Of a stretch of DNA of 8,241 nt, positions 1 through 6,553 are shown piece by piece. This stretch comes from Bacillota bacterium (lineage in GTDB: Bacteria; Bacillota; Bacilli; Alicyclobacillales; SLC66), in the NCBI GenBank assembly GCA_021799325.1, contig JAJZAS010000062.1, forward strand, positions 1 through 8,241. The letters run 5' to 3'. The notes under the pieces are model-generated. The model was not told where the DNA came from. It saw only the letters and a program-made list of their open reading frames with translations, and did no database searches. The translations under genes and the position numbers were made by a program. Every line of letters begins with the position of its first letter. The stretch's first letter is position 1.

Positions 1-641
1 GATCTAAGATAACTTTCATAAAATTCCCATCCGTTGTCGGGGAATTGACTCTCATGAGCGCGAATCGCCTTTAATTTTAAGTCCCAGGTAGATGTCACAT
101 CGATGTAGGTATTGGGTTTTGCAGTGAAGGTAAAACCAATCGCACGTACGGTGTGCAAATCGTAAGGGGCAGTGAGTGTACCGATATTACCCAAATTACT
201 GAAAAGTGTTGCGGCAGCGGTGGCAAATCCCACTGTTCGATGTGCAGGATGGGACTCATAGGGAAGCCAAGGATCGACCGTCAAAACGGTATCAGGCTTG
301 AATGTGCGTATCGCCTGCAATATGTCATTTTGCAAATTTTCTTCAGGAATGTACTTGGCATCGTCATAATCTAACCATAGATAGCGGGAAACTCCGAGCA
401 GTTCTCCTGCCGTCTGCTGTTCTTTTTGCCTTCGCATGGCTAGCGCTTTTTTGTCCGTAGGGGAAAAGGTTCCTGCGCTCCCATCTGTAACGGTGAGGTA
501 AATGACGGTTTTCCCTTCAGAAGAAAGTTTGGCAATGGTTCCGCCGAATGAAACCTCCATATCATCCGGGTGAGGCTGAACGCAGAGTATTATTTTAGCA
601 TCTTGTACGTCTGGAACGGTCAGCATGTCTGAAATATTCAT
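1..641 (-). CDS. PIG-L family zinc-dependent N-deacetylase (3' end cut off)
   Basis: Probable LmbE/PIG-L family hydrolase, which removes the N-acetyl group from acetylated amino sugars or similar small molecules in the cytoplasm. The window holds 213 codons from the ATG at 641-639 and no stop, so the C-terminus lies outside. Both metal-binding motifs are visible: PHPDDME (H24, D27) after the first beta strand, and SHPAHRTVG (H131, H134). The family's late H-x-SQ element appears as AHESQF near residue 200. An AGGAGG at 648-653, six bases before the ATG, fixes the start. It follows the sugar transporter gene by 27 bases and is probably co-transcribed. Family members include bacillithiol (BshB), mycothiol and chitobiose-type deacetylases. 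The sequence alone does not choose between them, but the transporter next door makes an imported acetylated sugar derivative a reasonable inference. Confidence 0.88.
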   Translation of the reverse strand, partial: MNISDMLTVPDVQDAKIILCVQPHPDDMEVSFGGTIAKLSSEGKTVIYLTVTDGSAGTFSPTDKKALAMRRQKEQQTAGELLGVSRYLWLDYDDAKYIPEENLQNDILQAIRTFKPDTVLTVDPWLPYESHPAHRTVGFATAAATLFSNLGNIGTLTAPYDLHTVRAIGFTFTAKPNTYIDVTSTWDLKLKAIRAHESQFPDNGWEFYESYLR

Positions 642-668
642 GGGAATCCTCCTCTTCACTCCTAAACG

Positions 669-2009
669 TTATGTTACAGATTGATACAACTGTTTTTGAT
701 TCTTCATGACATGTTGTTTTCTAAGCGGGTAAAACACGAAAATGATTAGTCCAATGATTAGTGCCAACATGGGAATCAAAGTAATCATCAGCTTAAACCC
801 AAGTAACGCCGAAGTCGTTTGATGAGCAGAGTGGGTGTAGCCGGATGCCGTTAACACGATGGTAGTGACGATGGCCTGCGCTGGAGTACAAAGTCCCACA
901 ATTAACCCGTGAATACCGTAGAAAATCCCCTCTCGACGATCCCCCGTCTTGAGTTGGTCCTCATCAATCACATCGGATATTAAGACATCGGTCAAAATCA
1001 AGATGGCAGAAAGGCCAATCCCAATGGCTAGTCCGCATAACAGTGCTGTGACAAAGTTTTTGGCAAAGAAAAACGGCAAGAGTGCCAGACCAAATAAAAT
1101 AATCGCAATGATAGCGGTGCGAAATGCGCCAATACGTGGAATTACCGCGCTCCAGACATATACCAGCGGCAAGGCGACTACCAGCGTCCCAAGTAGCAGT
1201 AGAGATTGCTGTGTGCCGCTTAAACTGAGGTTGTATTTGGCGTAGTAAGAAAGATCAGCAGTCAGCATGGTAAATGCAAATTGCACAAAAAATCGCATAC
1301 CGACAAATGTCAGGAAAGATCGGTTGAAAAGCGTGTATTTTAGGGCTTGGCGTACAGATAAAGTTACTGTATGAGCGGAAGCTTCACTTTGGTTTAGTGC
1401 CTGTTCCCGTCGATGACGAAGATCAAAACTGGGAATGGTGGTCAAAAGCGTGGCAATGCCAAGTATGCCAAAAATGATGGCCATCGGTCCCCAGCCAATA
1501 TTGGAAGCGATCATTTGGGGTAATGCGAGACCGGCAATGAGTCCAATGATGCCAAACATCTGCTTCCATGCGGACGCAGAGGCACGGGCGGTTGAGGTAT
1601 GAAACAATTCCGGAAATAACGCAGACCAGTTTACCATGGTGATGTTAAAAAGTGTATCATAGAGCAATGCTGTGACAAAAAAGTAGGCAGTGAAAAGGAG
1701 CACTTTGGTTGCCGGGAATGGTGGAATCCATACTAAAATAAAGGTTACTCCCAGGGGGACTGCACCGTAAATGATGAAAGCCACTCGCCGTCCCCATCGG
1801 GATGACACCCGGTCAGAGAGATACCCTAAAAAAGGATAGACGAGCGTGGCATAAAGCGCCTGGATTGTGGCTGCCAAACCAATCCATAAAGGACTGCCTT
1901 TCAACGTATCAATATAATAAAACTGAACATAGGTGCCGAAGGCTAAACTGAGTAAATTGGCGGGTATCGACCCACTTGTATAGGAAATAACTTTTTTAAG
2001 CGCTTTCAT
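669..2009 (-). CDS. GPH/MelB-type MFS transporter
   Basis: Integral membrane transporter of 446 residues, the usual length of the glycoside-pentoside-hexuronide (GPH) branch of the major facilitator superfamily, with about twelve hydrophobic helices. Family hallmarks are GYLSDRVSSRWGRR (residues 62-75, the loop after helix 2) and a second-half segment with DVIDEDQLKTGDRREGIFYG, both typical of GPH proteins. It probably moves a sugar or glycoside across the cytoplasmic membrane. Aligned by eye to Salmonella MelB with a constant offset of one, the cation-site residues D55 and D59 become A54 and Y58, and the sugar-site D19 becomes N18, so cation coupling and substrate probably differ from MelB. 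The start is the ATG at 2009-2007 with AGGAG at 2017-2021, seven bases upstream. The PIG-L deacetylase follows 27 bases downstream, which suggests transport and processing of one substrate. The substrate itself cannot be read from the sequence. Confidence 0.9.
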   Translation of the reverse strand: MKALKKVISYTSGSIPANLLSLAFGTYVQFYYIDTLKGSPLWIGLAATIQALYATLVYPFLGYLSDRVSSRWGRRVAFIIYGAVPLGVTFILVWIPPFPATKVLLFTAYFFVTALLYDTLFNITMVNWSALFPELFHTSTARASASAWKQMFGIIGLIAGLALPQMIASNIGWGPMAIIFGILGIATLLTTIPSFDLRHRREQALNQSEASAHTVTLSVRQALKYTLFNRSFLTFVGMRFFVQFAFTMLTADLSYYAKYNLSLSGTQQSLLLLGTLVVALPLVYVWSAVIPRIGAFRTAIIAIILFGLALLPFFFAKNFVTALLCGLAIGIGLSAILILTDVLISDVIDEDQLKTGDRREGIFYGIHGLIVGLCTPAQAIVTTIVLTASGYTHSAHQTTSALLGFKLMITLIPMLALIIGLIIFVFYPLRKQHVMKNQKQLYQSVT

Positions 2010-2031
2010 ATATCGGCTCCTTTTTGTGAAA

Positions 2032-2058
2032 ATGGCCCCCCATATTCAGGGAAGCCAT
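2032..2058 (-). terminator. Hairpin upstream of the transporter, possible weak terminator or leader structure
   Basis: Read on the minus strand, this 27-base segment folds into a 10-pair stem (ATGGCTTCCC against GGGGGGCCAT, with two G-U pairs) and a 7-base loop, TGAATAT. The two G-U pairs become A-C mismatches on the plus strand, so the structure favours minus-strand RNA. It lies 41 bases after the RsfA-like stop codon and 22 bases before the transporter start. Only a short run of T follows (TTTTCAC, its first T closing the stem), so termination would be inefficient. It may partly insulate the transporter and deacetylase from the upstream genes, or stabilise a processed mRNA end. It does not cover the transporter's ribosome binding site. 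Confidence 0.35.
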
Positions 2059-2099
2059 GATGTCCATATACATCTATTTATTATGCAAAATAATTGCTG

Positions 2100-3017
2100 T
2101 TATTGATTAGCCGCTTCGTTTTGATCTGCAATGGCCACTGTTTTGTTGATGCTTGTTGCAGCTGCCTGAGATTGAACCTCTGCATTGATTTGTTCTGGCA
2201 GCATGGAAGTCATCTGGGAAGCAAAATCTGTAATGGAACGAACAAGTACGGTTTTTTCTTCGTTAAGCCGGTTGATCTCTGCGGTAAGTTCCTTGTTTTT
2301 AACCAAAGATTCCCACAGTTGGGTTTCTAGTCTTTGGATTTGTTTGGCGTCTGTTGTCCGAACTTCTTCAATTTCTGTACTCATTCTGTCATATTCTAGT
2401 TTCATGTGGGCGACTTGTTCCTGCATATTCTGGTATTCACGGCTGGAAGAAGATTTGAGTAACTCATAGGATTCAGATAGTTGTTGATGTTGTTTTATCG
2501 AATCTTGCAATTTTTGTACGGTTTCATATAGTTCTTGTTCTTTTTCCGCATAACGGAGTTCCAATTGATGAACCTCATCTTCGAGAGAACGTATGGATTG
2601 ATTGGCATCACCCAAATTTGTTGTCTGTTCATTGTAAAGTTGTTCAATTCTTTTACGATCTTCAATCATTTCAATGACTGAATTGATCAGGCGGTCAGAA
2701 GTTGTGTTCTCGCCATCGCTATAGGACTTTAGTCCCTCATTAACTGGCTTTTGAGTGATCTGTTCATTCAATTTGACAATTCTTGTTTTTAATCCTGTTT
2801 GCCTAGCCCGATAGAATTCTTCTTTGCATGTCCGCTTGATAAATACATTCCAACGCCAGTAATTTGTCCGCTTTTTATGTAACCCACCGGTCTCGTATTC
2901 AAATTGCTCACATGCATCCAATACCGACCCGCCGTGGGAAACATGGCGTAAAATTAGATTTTTTAGCTGACTGCTCTTTTCGGACGTCCATTTGGCCGTC
3001 GAATTTGCGTACGCCAT
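2100..3017 (-). CDS. RsfA-like Myb/SANT-type DNA-binding protein with long coiled coil
   Basis: A 305-residue soluble protein. Residues 8-72 resemble the N-terminal DNA-binding region of RsfA-family prespore regulators: a Trp near the start (W10 in AKWTSEK), a basic helix (LKNLILRHVSHGG), an AC-x-x-FE segment and the RWN element (YWRWNVFIKR, 53-62). From about residue 108 to 260 the chain is charged and Leu-rich with heptad-like spacing, and no proline is seen there, so a long coiled coil and dimerisation are likely. The tail (about 275-305) is Ala/Gln/Asn-rich. The start chosen is the ATG at 3017-3015, because it is preceded by AGGGGTGG (3028-3035) and directly precedes the conserved domain. 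An upstream in-frame ATG at 3083 would add 22 residues and has no ribosome binding site. The gene lies 91 bases after the aminotransferase. The RsfA assignment rests on pattern similarity only. A phage-like or structural coiled-coil protein is the alternative. Confidence 0.6.
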   Translation of the reverse strand: MAYANSTAKWTSEKSSQLKNLILRHVSHGGSVLDACEQFEYETGGLHKKRTNYWRWNVFIKRTCKEEFYRARQTGLKTRIVKLNEQITQKPVNEGLKSYSDGENTTSDRLINSVIEMIEDRKRIEQLYNEQTTNLGDANQSIRSLEDEVHQLELRYAEKEQELYETVQKLQDSIKQHQQLSESYELLKSSSSREYQNMQEQVAHMKLEYDRMSTEIEEVRTTDAKQIQRLETQLWESLVKNKELTAEINRLNEEKTVLVRSITDFASQMTSMLPEQINAEVQSQAAATSINKTVAIADQNEAANQ

Positions 3018-3108
3018 TGTTCCAAATCCACCCCTCGTGATTATATGCCTATAGCTTACCATTTTAACGCCAAAATTCAACATTAATAAATAATCGTTCG
3101 AAACTGAA

Positions 3109-4275
3109 TTAAAGGAGAATAAAATTTGCCATGCTTTTTCCGACTTGATTCAACACGTCCGCTGGTTGAACCAGTGCAATCCGAATATAACCCTCACCCT
3201 CTTTTCCAAAACCGATTCCTGGAACAGTGATGATTCCTGTTTCCTGCAGTAGATTCTTTGCAAATTGCTTGGATTCAATGTTTTTGGGTGTTTTTAGCCA
3301 GACAAACATGGTGCTCAGCGGTTTTTTGACTGACCAACCGGACTCGATGATCGGAGAAAGCAGCGCATCTCGGCGAAATTGATATTCCATGCGATTCATT
3401 TCGATAAAATCCTCAGCGTTTTTCAGTGCTTTGGCCCCTGCATATTGTATCGCGGAAAATACACCGTAATCGATTTGTGATTTCAATTTGCCAAGTGATT
3501 TTAGTATTTGCCGATTTCCCGCAGCAAATGCCAAACGAGGACCAGCAAAGTTGAATGTTTTGGAAAAGGAATGCAATTCGATTCCCACATCAATGGCGCC
3601 TGGCGTTCGCAAAAAAGAGGGGGCTTGATAGCCATCAAACACTAGCTCAATGTAGGCCGCATCATGGATCACCATTATGCGCTGCTGTTTGGCGAATTCC
3701 ACCACTTCGGAAAAAAATTCAGGAGTGGCGACAGCGGAAGTGGGATTGCTCGGGAAGTTCAGTACGAGCATTTTTGCTTTTTTCAAAACATCGTGAGGAA
3801 TGGTTTTAAAGTCGGGCAAGAATTCATTTTCCTCTATTAAAGGTAAAAAATAAGGGATGCCGCCCGCTAAGTGAACAGCGACCTCGTAGATGGGGTAGCC
3901 TGGGTCGGGAATCAGCACAACATCTCCAGGATTGATAAACGCCAGTGTCAAGTGTGCCAAAGCGTCCTGCGCTCCAATGGTCACGAGCACTTCCTCATCT
4001 GGTGAAACAGACACCTGATAGCGACGATGTAAAAATTCACTGATTTCGTGCTTAAAAGCCTCAGTGCCTTCTGTGCGTTGATAACCAAATACACCAGGTT
4101 CGTCGAGCACGTTTTTTAATACTTCTGGAAGTATTACCGGAGGGGGCATATCTGGTGAACCGATGCCAAGGTCAATCACGGGCTTTCCCGCACTTTTTCG
4201 CGCTTTTGCGATCTCGGCCATTTCGTAGAAAACTGCCCCAGAAAAAAGCTCCATTCGTTTTGCTTCGCTAAACAT
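3109..4275 (-). CDS. Class I/II PLP-dependent aminotransferase, LL-DAP aminotransferase-like
   Basis: Cytosolic fold-type I aminotransferase of 388 residues, the normal family length. Visible landmarks are GIGSPDMPPP (37-46), which binds substrate near the entrance, GAQDAL (101-106) at the cofactor phosphate, NFPSNPT with N177, DAAY with D205 and Y208 (pyridine ring contacts), SFSKT with the Schiff-base lysine K239, and R365 in GYIRIAL, which holds the substrate carboxylate. The set of motifs, especially DAAYIELVFDGY, is closest to the DapL (LL-diaminopimelate aminotransferase)/alanine transaminase group. That would place it in lysine and cell-wall precursor synthesis, but specificity in this superfamily is hard to read. 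The usual Trp in the motif after the lysine (GWR) is Pro here (GPR, 245-247). The start ATG at 4275-4273 has AGAAGG at 4282-4287, six bases away. It is the first gene of the leftward set and has its own likely promoter. Confidence 0.85.
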   Translation of the reverse strand: MFSEAKRMELFSGAVFYEMAEIAKARKSAGKPVIDLGIGSPDMPPPVILPEVLKNVLDEPGVFGYQRTEGTEAFKHEISEFLHRRYQVSVSPDEEVLVTIGAQDALAHLTLAFINPGDVVLIPDPGYPIYEVAVHLAGGIPYFLPLIEENEFLPDFKTIPHDVLKKAKMLVLNFPSNPTSAVATPEFFSEVVEFAKQQRIMVIHDAAYIELVFDGYQAPSFLRTPGAIDVGIELHSFSKTFNFAGPRLAFAAGNRQILKSLGKLKSQIDYGVFSAIQYAGAKALKNAEDFIEMNRMEYQFRRDALLSPIIESGWSVKKPLSTMFVWLKTPKNIESKQFAKNLLQETGIITVPGIGFGKEGEGYIRIALVQPADVLNQVGKSMANFILL

Positions 4276-4303
4276 TTGCTACCTTCTTCCCGATTTTCGT
4301 TAT

Positions 4304-4316
4304 TGTATATTATACA
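4304..4316. repeat. 13-bp A/T-rich palindrome between divergent genes
   Basis: TGTATATTATACA is a perfect inverted repeat (six pairs around a central T) in the 97-base gap between the two diverging gene sets. It overlaps the -10 box of the leftward promoter. It could be an operator, or simply two overlapping -10-like sequences, since TATATT reads on the plus strand. Its small size and A/T content mean chance is a real possibility. Confidence 0.3.
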
Positions 4317-4337
4317 TAAAGGAAATCCAGCAATGAA
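4309..4337 (-). promoter_or_regulatory. Likely promoter of the aminotransferase gene
   Basis: On the minus strand a perfect TATAAT lies at 4314-4309. The best -35 candidate 17 bases upstream is TTCATT (4337-4332), a weak match to TTGACA. A start of transcription near 4302 would give a leader of about 27 bases holding the AGAAGG ribosome binding site. The -10 box sits inside a 13-base palindrome (4304-4316). The position is convincing and the -35 is not, so confidence is moderate. Confidence 0.45.
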
Positions 4338-4372
4338 AACTGTAAATTAAAAACAGGAGTGAGCACAACTAA

Positions 4373-5650
4373 GTGAAGAATTCTGATGCGCATGTCATTG
4401 TGATCGGAGGTGGTCCAGCAGGTCTTTTTGCGGCAATCGCGGCAGGGCAACTGGGGGCGCGGGTGGTTCTCTTGGAAAAAGGGGACCGGTTGGGCAGAAA
4501 ATTGATGATTTCTGGTGGGGGAAGGTGCAATGTTACCAATTCGCGAGGAATTGAACATTTAATCGAGAATACACCTGGAAACGGGAAGTTTTTACATAGT
4601 ATTTACGCCAAATGGGCCAACCAAGAGATTGTACAGTTTTTTCGTGATCGGGGTGTGGAGCTAAAAGAAGAAGATCACGGGCGGCTTTTTCCTGTCACAG
4701 ATCGTGCGTCTACCATTTTACAGGCGCTGGTGAATGAACTGAAACGATTGGGAGTCGAAATAAAGCTTGATCATCCGGTTCGCCAACTTGTCATCGAAGA
4801 AGGTCAAATTAGTGGCATTCAAACGGATCAAGGTCTCTTACCAGCAGCAGCAGTGGTTATCGCGACAGGTGGCGTCACTGCGAAAGCTACAGGGTCTAGC
4901 GGTGATGGTTACGCATTTGCAGAAAAATTAGGGCATAAAATCATTCACCCATACCCCACCTCAGTGCCCATTGTTTCAAGGGATGAGCGTATTGTTTCAC
5001 GTAAGCTTCAGGGAATTGCCGTTCGGAATGTGAATGCAAAGTTGCTCGTAAATGATAAGAAGGTATTGGCAAATGAGGAAGGGGATCTGCTTTTTACACA
5101 TTTTGGGCTCTCGGGTCCTCTGCCGTTACGGCTTAGTCAATACTTGGTGAAAGAAAAAGCAAAAAAACCTTCTCATGATTTTTATGTGCAAATTGATTTT
5201 GCGCCTGACCAGACTGTTGATTCACTAAAAGAAAAATTTCGGCTGTTTTCCAATCAGTTTCCTAAAAAGTTACTGAAGCAATCTCTTAAGGAATATGTGC
5301 CCGAAAGGTTAGCAGAAGTTTTACTCCAGGAAATCGGATTGGATCAAAAAACGGCTGGAGATTGGGCAAAATCAGATTGGGAAAAGCTATCATTAACCAT
5401 TAAAAAATGGAAAATAAAGGTCGAAGATACACTTGGTTTAGAAAAGGCATTTGTGACAGGTGGTGGGGTGGAGTTAAAAGGAATCGAACCGCAGACGCTT
5501 GCTTCGAAGTTGACAAAGGGCGTGTATTTTGCGGGTGAAGTACTCGATGTTCACGCGCATACTGGGGGTTACAATATCACTGCCGCATTTTCTACAGGTT
5601 ATATTGCGGGTCAAAACGCGGCTCAATATGCACTAGGTGGTGGGAACTAG
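4373..5650 (+). CDS. HI0933/BaiN-family NAD(P)/FAD-dependent oxidoreductase
   Basis: A 425-residue cytosolic flavoprotein of the HI0933 family (Bacillus subtilis YtfP is a member), close to the usual 400-430 residues. The N-terminal Rossmann motif VIVIGGGPAG (8-17) followed by LLEKG (34-38) binds the ADP part of FAD. Next come the family signature SGGGRCNVTN (47-56), a second nucleotide contact VIATGG (162-167), GLSGP (245-249), TGGGVEL (362-368), and the C-terminal signature YFAGEVLDVHAHTGGYN (385-401), which closes on the flavin. The fold and cofactor are secure. The physiological substrate is not known for most of this family, so names such as aminoacetone oxidase should be treated with caution. 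Translation starts at a GTG (4373-4375), with AGGAG at 4355-4359, a rather long 13-base spacing. It leads the rightward set, and folB begins four bases after its TAG stop. Confidence 0.9.
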   Translation: MKNSDAHVIVIGGGPAGLFAAIAAGQLGARVVLLEKGDRLGRKLMISGGGRCNVTNSRGIEHLIENTPGNGKFLHSIYAKWANQEIVQFFRDRGVELKEEDHGRLFPVTDRASTILQALVNELKRLGVEIKLDHPVRQLVIEEGQISGIQTDQGLLPAAAVVIATGGVTAKATGSSGDGYAFAEKLGHKIIHPYPTSVPIVSRDERIVSRKLQGIAVRNVNAKLLVNDKKVLANEEGDLLFTHFGLSGPLPLRLSQYLVKEKAKKPSHDFYVQIDFAPDQTVDSLKEKFRLFSNQFPKKLLKQSLKEYVPERLAEVLLQEIGLDQKTAGDWAKSDWEKLSLTIKKWKIKVEDTLGLEKAFVTGGGVELKGIEPQTLASKLTKGVYFAGEVLDVHAHTGGYNITAAFSTGYIAGQNAAQYALGGGN

Positions 5651-5654
5651 CGCA

Positions 5655-6029
5655 ATGGACACAATTTTTATGAAGGAAATGAGTTTTTATGCGTTTCATG
5701 GCGTATATCCAGAAGAGAATCGTCTGGGACAGCGTTTTTTAGTGTCATTGGAATTGGATTGTGATCTTAGAAAAGCAGGAGCGAGTGATGATCTTTCCCT
5801 ATCAGTCGATTATGCCGAAGTGTATAATATGACGAGTGAAATTGTGCAGGGTAAGCCCAGAAAACTAATCGAAACGGTGGCAGAGGACGTGGCGAATGCC
5901 ATTTTGGAGAAGTATCCACAGGTTTTTAGCCTCAAAGTGAAAGTGGAAAAACCAGAGGCGCCAATACCGGGATCATTTAGTTCGGTGGGTGTCATGATTA
6001 AAAGAGAAAGAACACAGGAGAATCAATGA
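5655..6029 (+). CDS. folB: Dihydroneopterin aldolase
   Basis: FolB converts 7,8-dihydroneopterin to 6-hydroxymethyl-7,8-dihydropterin and glycolaldehyde in tetrahydrofolate synthesis. The 124 residues match the family's usual length of about 120. The opening FYAFHGVYPEENRLGQRF (11-28) is diagnostic. Residues corresponding to the Staphylococcus aureus active site E22, Y54, E74 and K100 appear at E21, Y53, E73 and K99, a constant offset of one, so a working enzyme is expected, probably as the usual octamer. The ATG at 5655 is chosen over an in-frame GTG at 5637: it aligns with known FolB N-termini and has GGTGGTGGG (5636-5644) ten bases upstream. Its stop overlaps the thioesterase start (ATGATG), which suggests translational coupling. 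The usual folP and folK partners are not beside it. Confidence 0.95.
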   Translation: MDTIFMKEMSFYAFHGVYPEENRLGQRFLVSLELDCDLRKAGASDDLSLSVDYAEVYNMTSEIVQGKPRKLIETVAEDVANAILEKYPQVFSLKVKVEKPEAPIPGSFSSVGVMIKRERTQENQ

Positions 6030-6529
6030 TGGAAGCCAAAAGAGTGAGCGAATCGAAAACGTACATGACTGATTTGGTGCTACCTCCAGATGCGAATGCG
6101 TATGGCAATATTTTTGGCGGTCTGGTGATGGCATACGTGGACAAAATCGCAAGCATCACTTCGATGCGTCACTGTCGCAAACCGGTGGTCACTGCGTCTA
6201 CAGACAGTGTTGATTTTCTGGCGCCAATCAAAGTGGGTGACACCATACAACTCGAAGCGTTTGTCTCTTGGACTCACCATACTTCTATGGAGATCTTCGT
6301 GAAAATTGAATCGGAAAACTTACTCACGGGTGAGAAAAAATTAACAGGCACCTCTTATCTGACATTTGTCGCGATCGATGAGGAGGGACGTCCTGTTGAA
6401 GTGCCTGCCATTATTCCGGAAACAGATGAGGAAATCTGGCATTACCAAACCGCTCCATCGCGCAGAGAGCAGCGGTTGCAACGAAAAGCGGAGAGGCTTA
6501 AGGTGTCCAATCCCTATCATCACCAATAA
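6026..6529 (+). CDS. Hot-dog fold acyl-CoA thioesterase (YkhA/YciA family)
   Basis: Cytosolic acyl-CoA hydrolase that releases free acid and CoA, 167 residues, as in the YciA/YkhA/BACH family. The active-site segment PPDANAYGNIFGGLVMAYVD (20-39) carries the family's conserved Asn (N24) and Asp (D39) on the long hot-dog helix. The second half, TDSVDFLAPIKVGDTI and the later strands, completes the fold. A basic helical tail (about 147-163) follows, as in Bacillus relatives. Active enzymes are usually trimers of dimers, and chain-length preference cannot be read here. There are two adjacent starts: 6026 overlaps the folB stop as ATGA, while 6029 has the better spacing (eight bases) from AGGAG at 6016-6020. 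The difference is one residue. The thiolase two genes downstream makes a link to acyl-CoA metabolism reasonable. Confidence 0.92.
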   Translation: MMEAKRVSESKTYMTDLVLPPDANAYGNIFGGLVMAYVDKIASITSMRHCRKPVVTASTDSVDFLAPIKVGDTIQLEAFVSWTHHTSMEIFVKIESENLLTGEKKLTGTSYLTFVAIDEEGRPVEVPAIIPETDEEIWHYQTAPSRREQRLQRKAERLKVSNPYHHQ

Positions 6530-6553
6530 TCCTCAGCAGGGGTGGGAATTGCA

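Noticed and set aside
949..1245. 98-codon open frame opposite the transporter
   Set aside because: It is antisense to a well-supported membrane protein gene, has no recognisable domain, and is explained by the codon pattern of the opposite strand.
3040..3045. Perfect TATAAT on the minus strand upstream of the RsfA-like gene
   Set aside because: A transcript from this -10 would start near 3033, inside the ribosome binding site at 3028-3035, and no good -35 lies 16-18 bases upstream.
3018..3083. 22-residue N-terminal extension of the RsfA-like protein from the ATG at 3083
   Set aside because: It has no Shine-Dalgarno sequence, the extension is not part of the recognisable domain, and the ATG at 3017 has AGGGGTGG upstream.
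5637..5654. GTG start for folB overlapping the flavoprotein gene
   Set aside because: The six extra residues do not occur in known FolB proteins, and the bases are better explained as the ribosome binding site for the ATG at 5655.
6542..6553. GTG start for the PASTA protein
   Set aside because: The GTG lies inside the AGGGGTGGG that would serve as ribosome binding site, and nothing suitable lies upstream of it.
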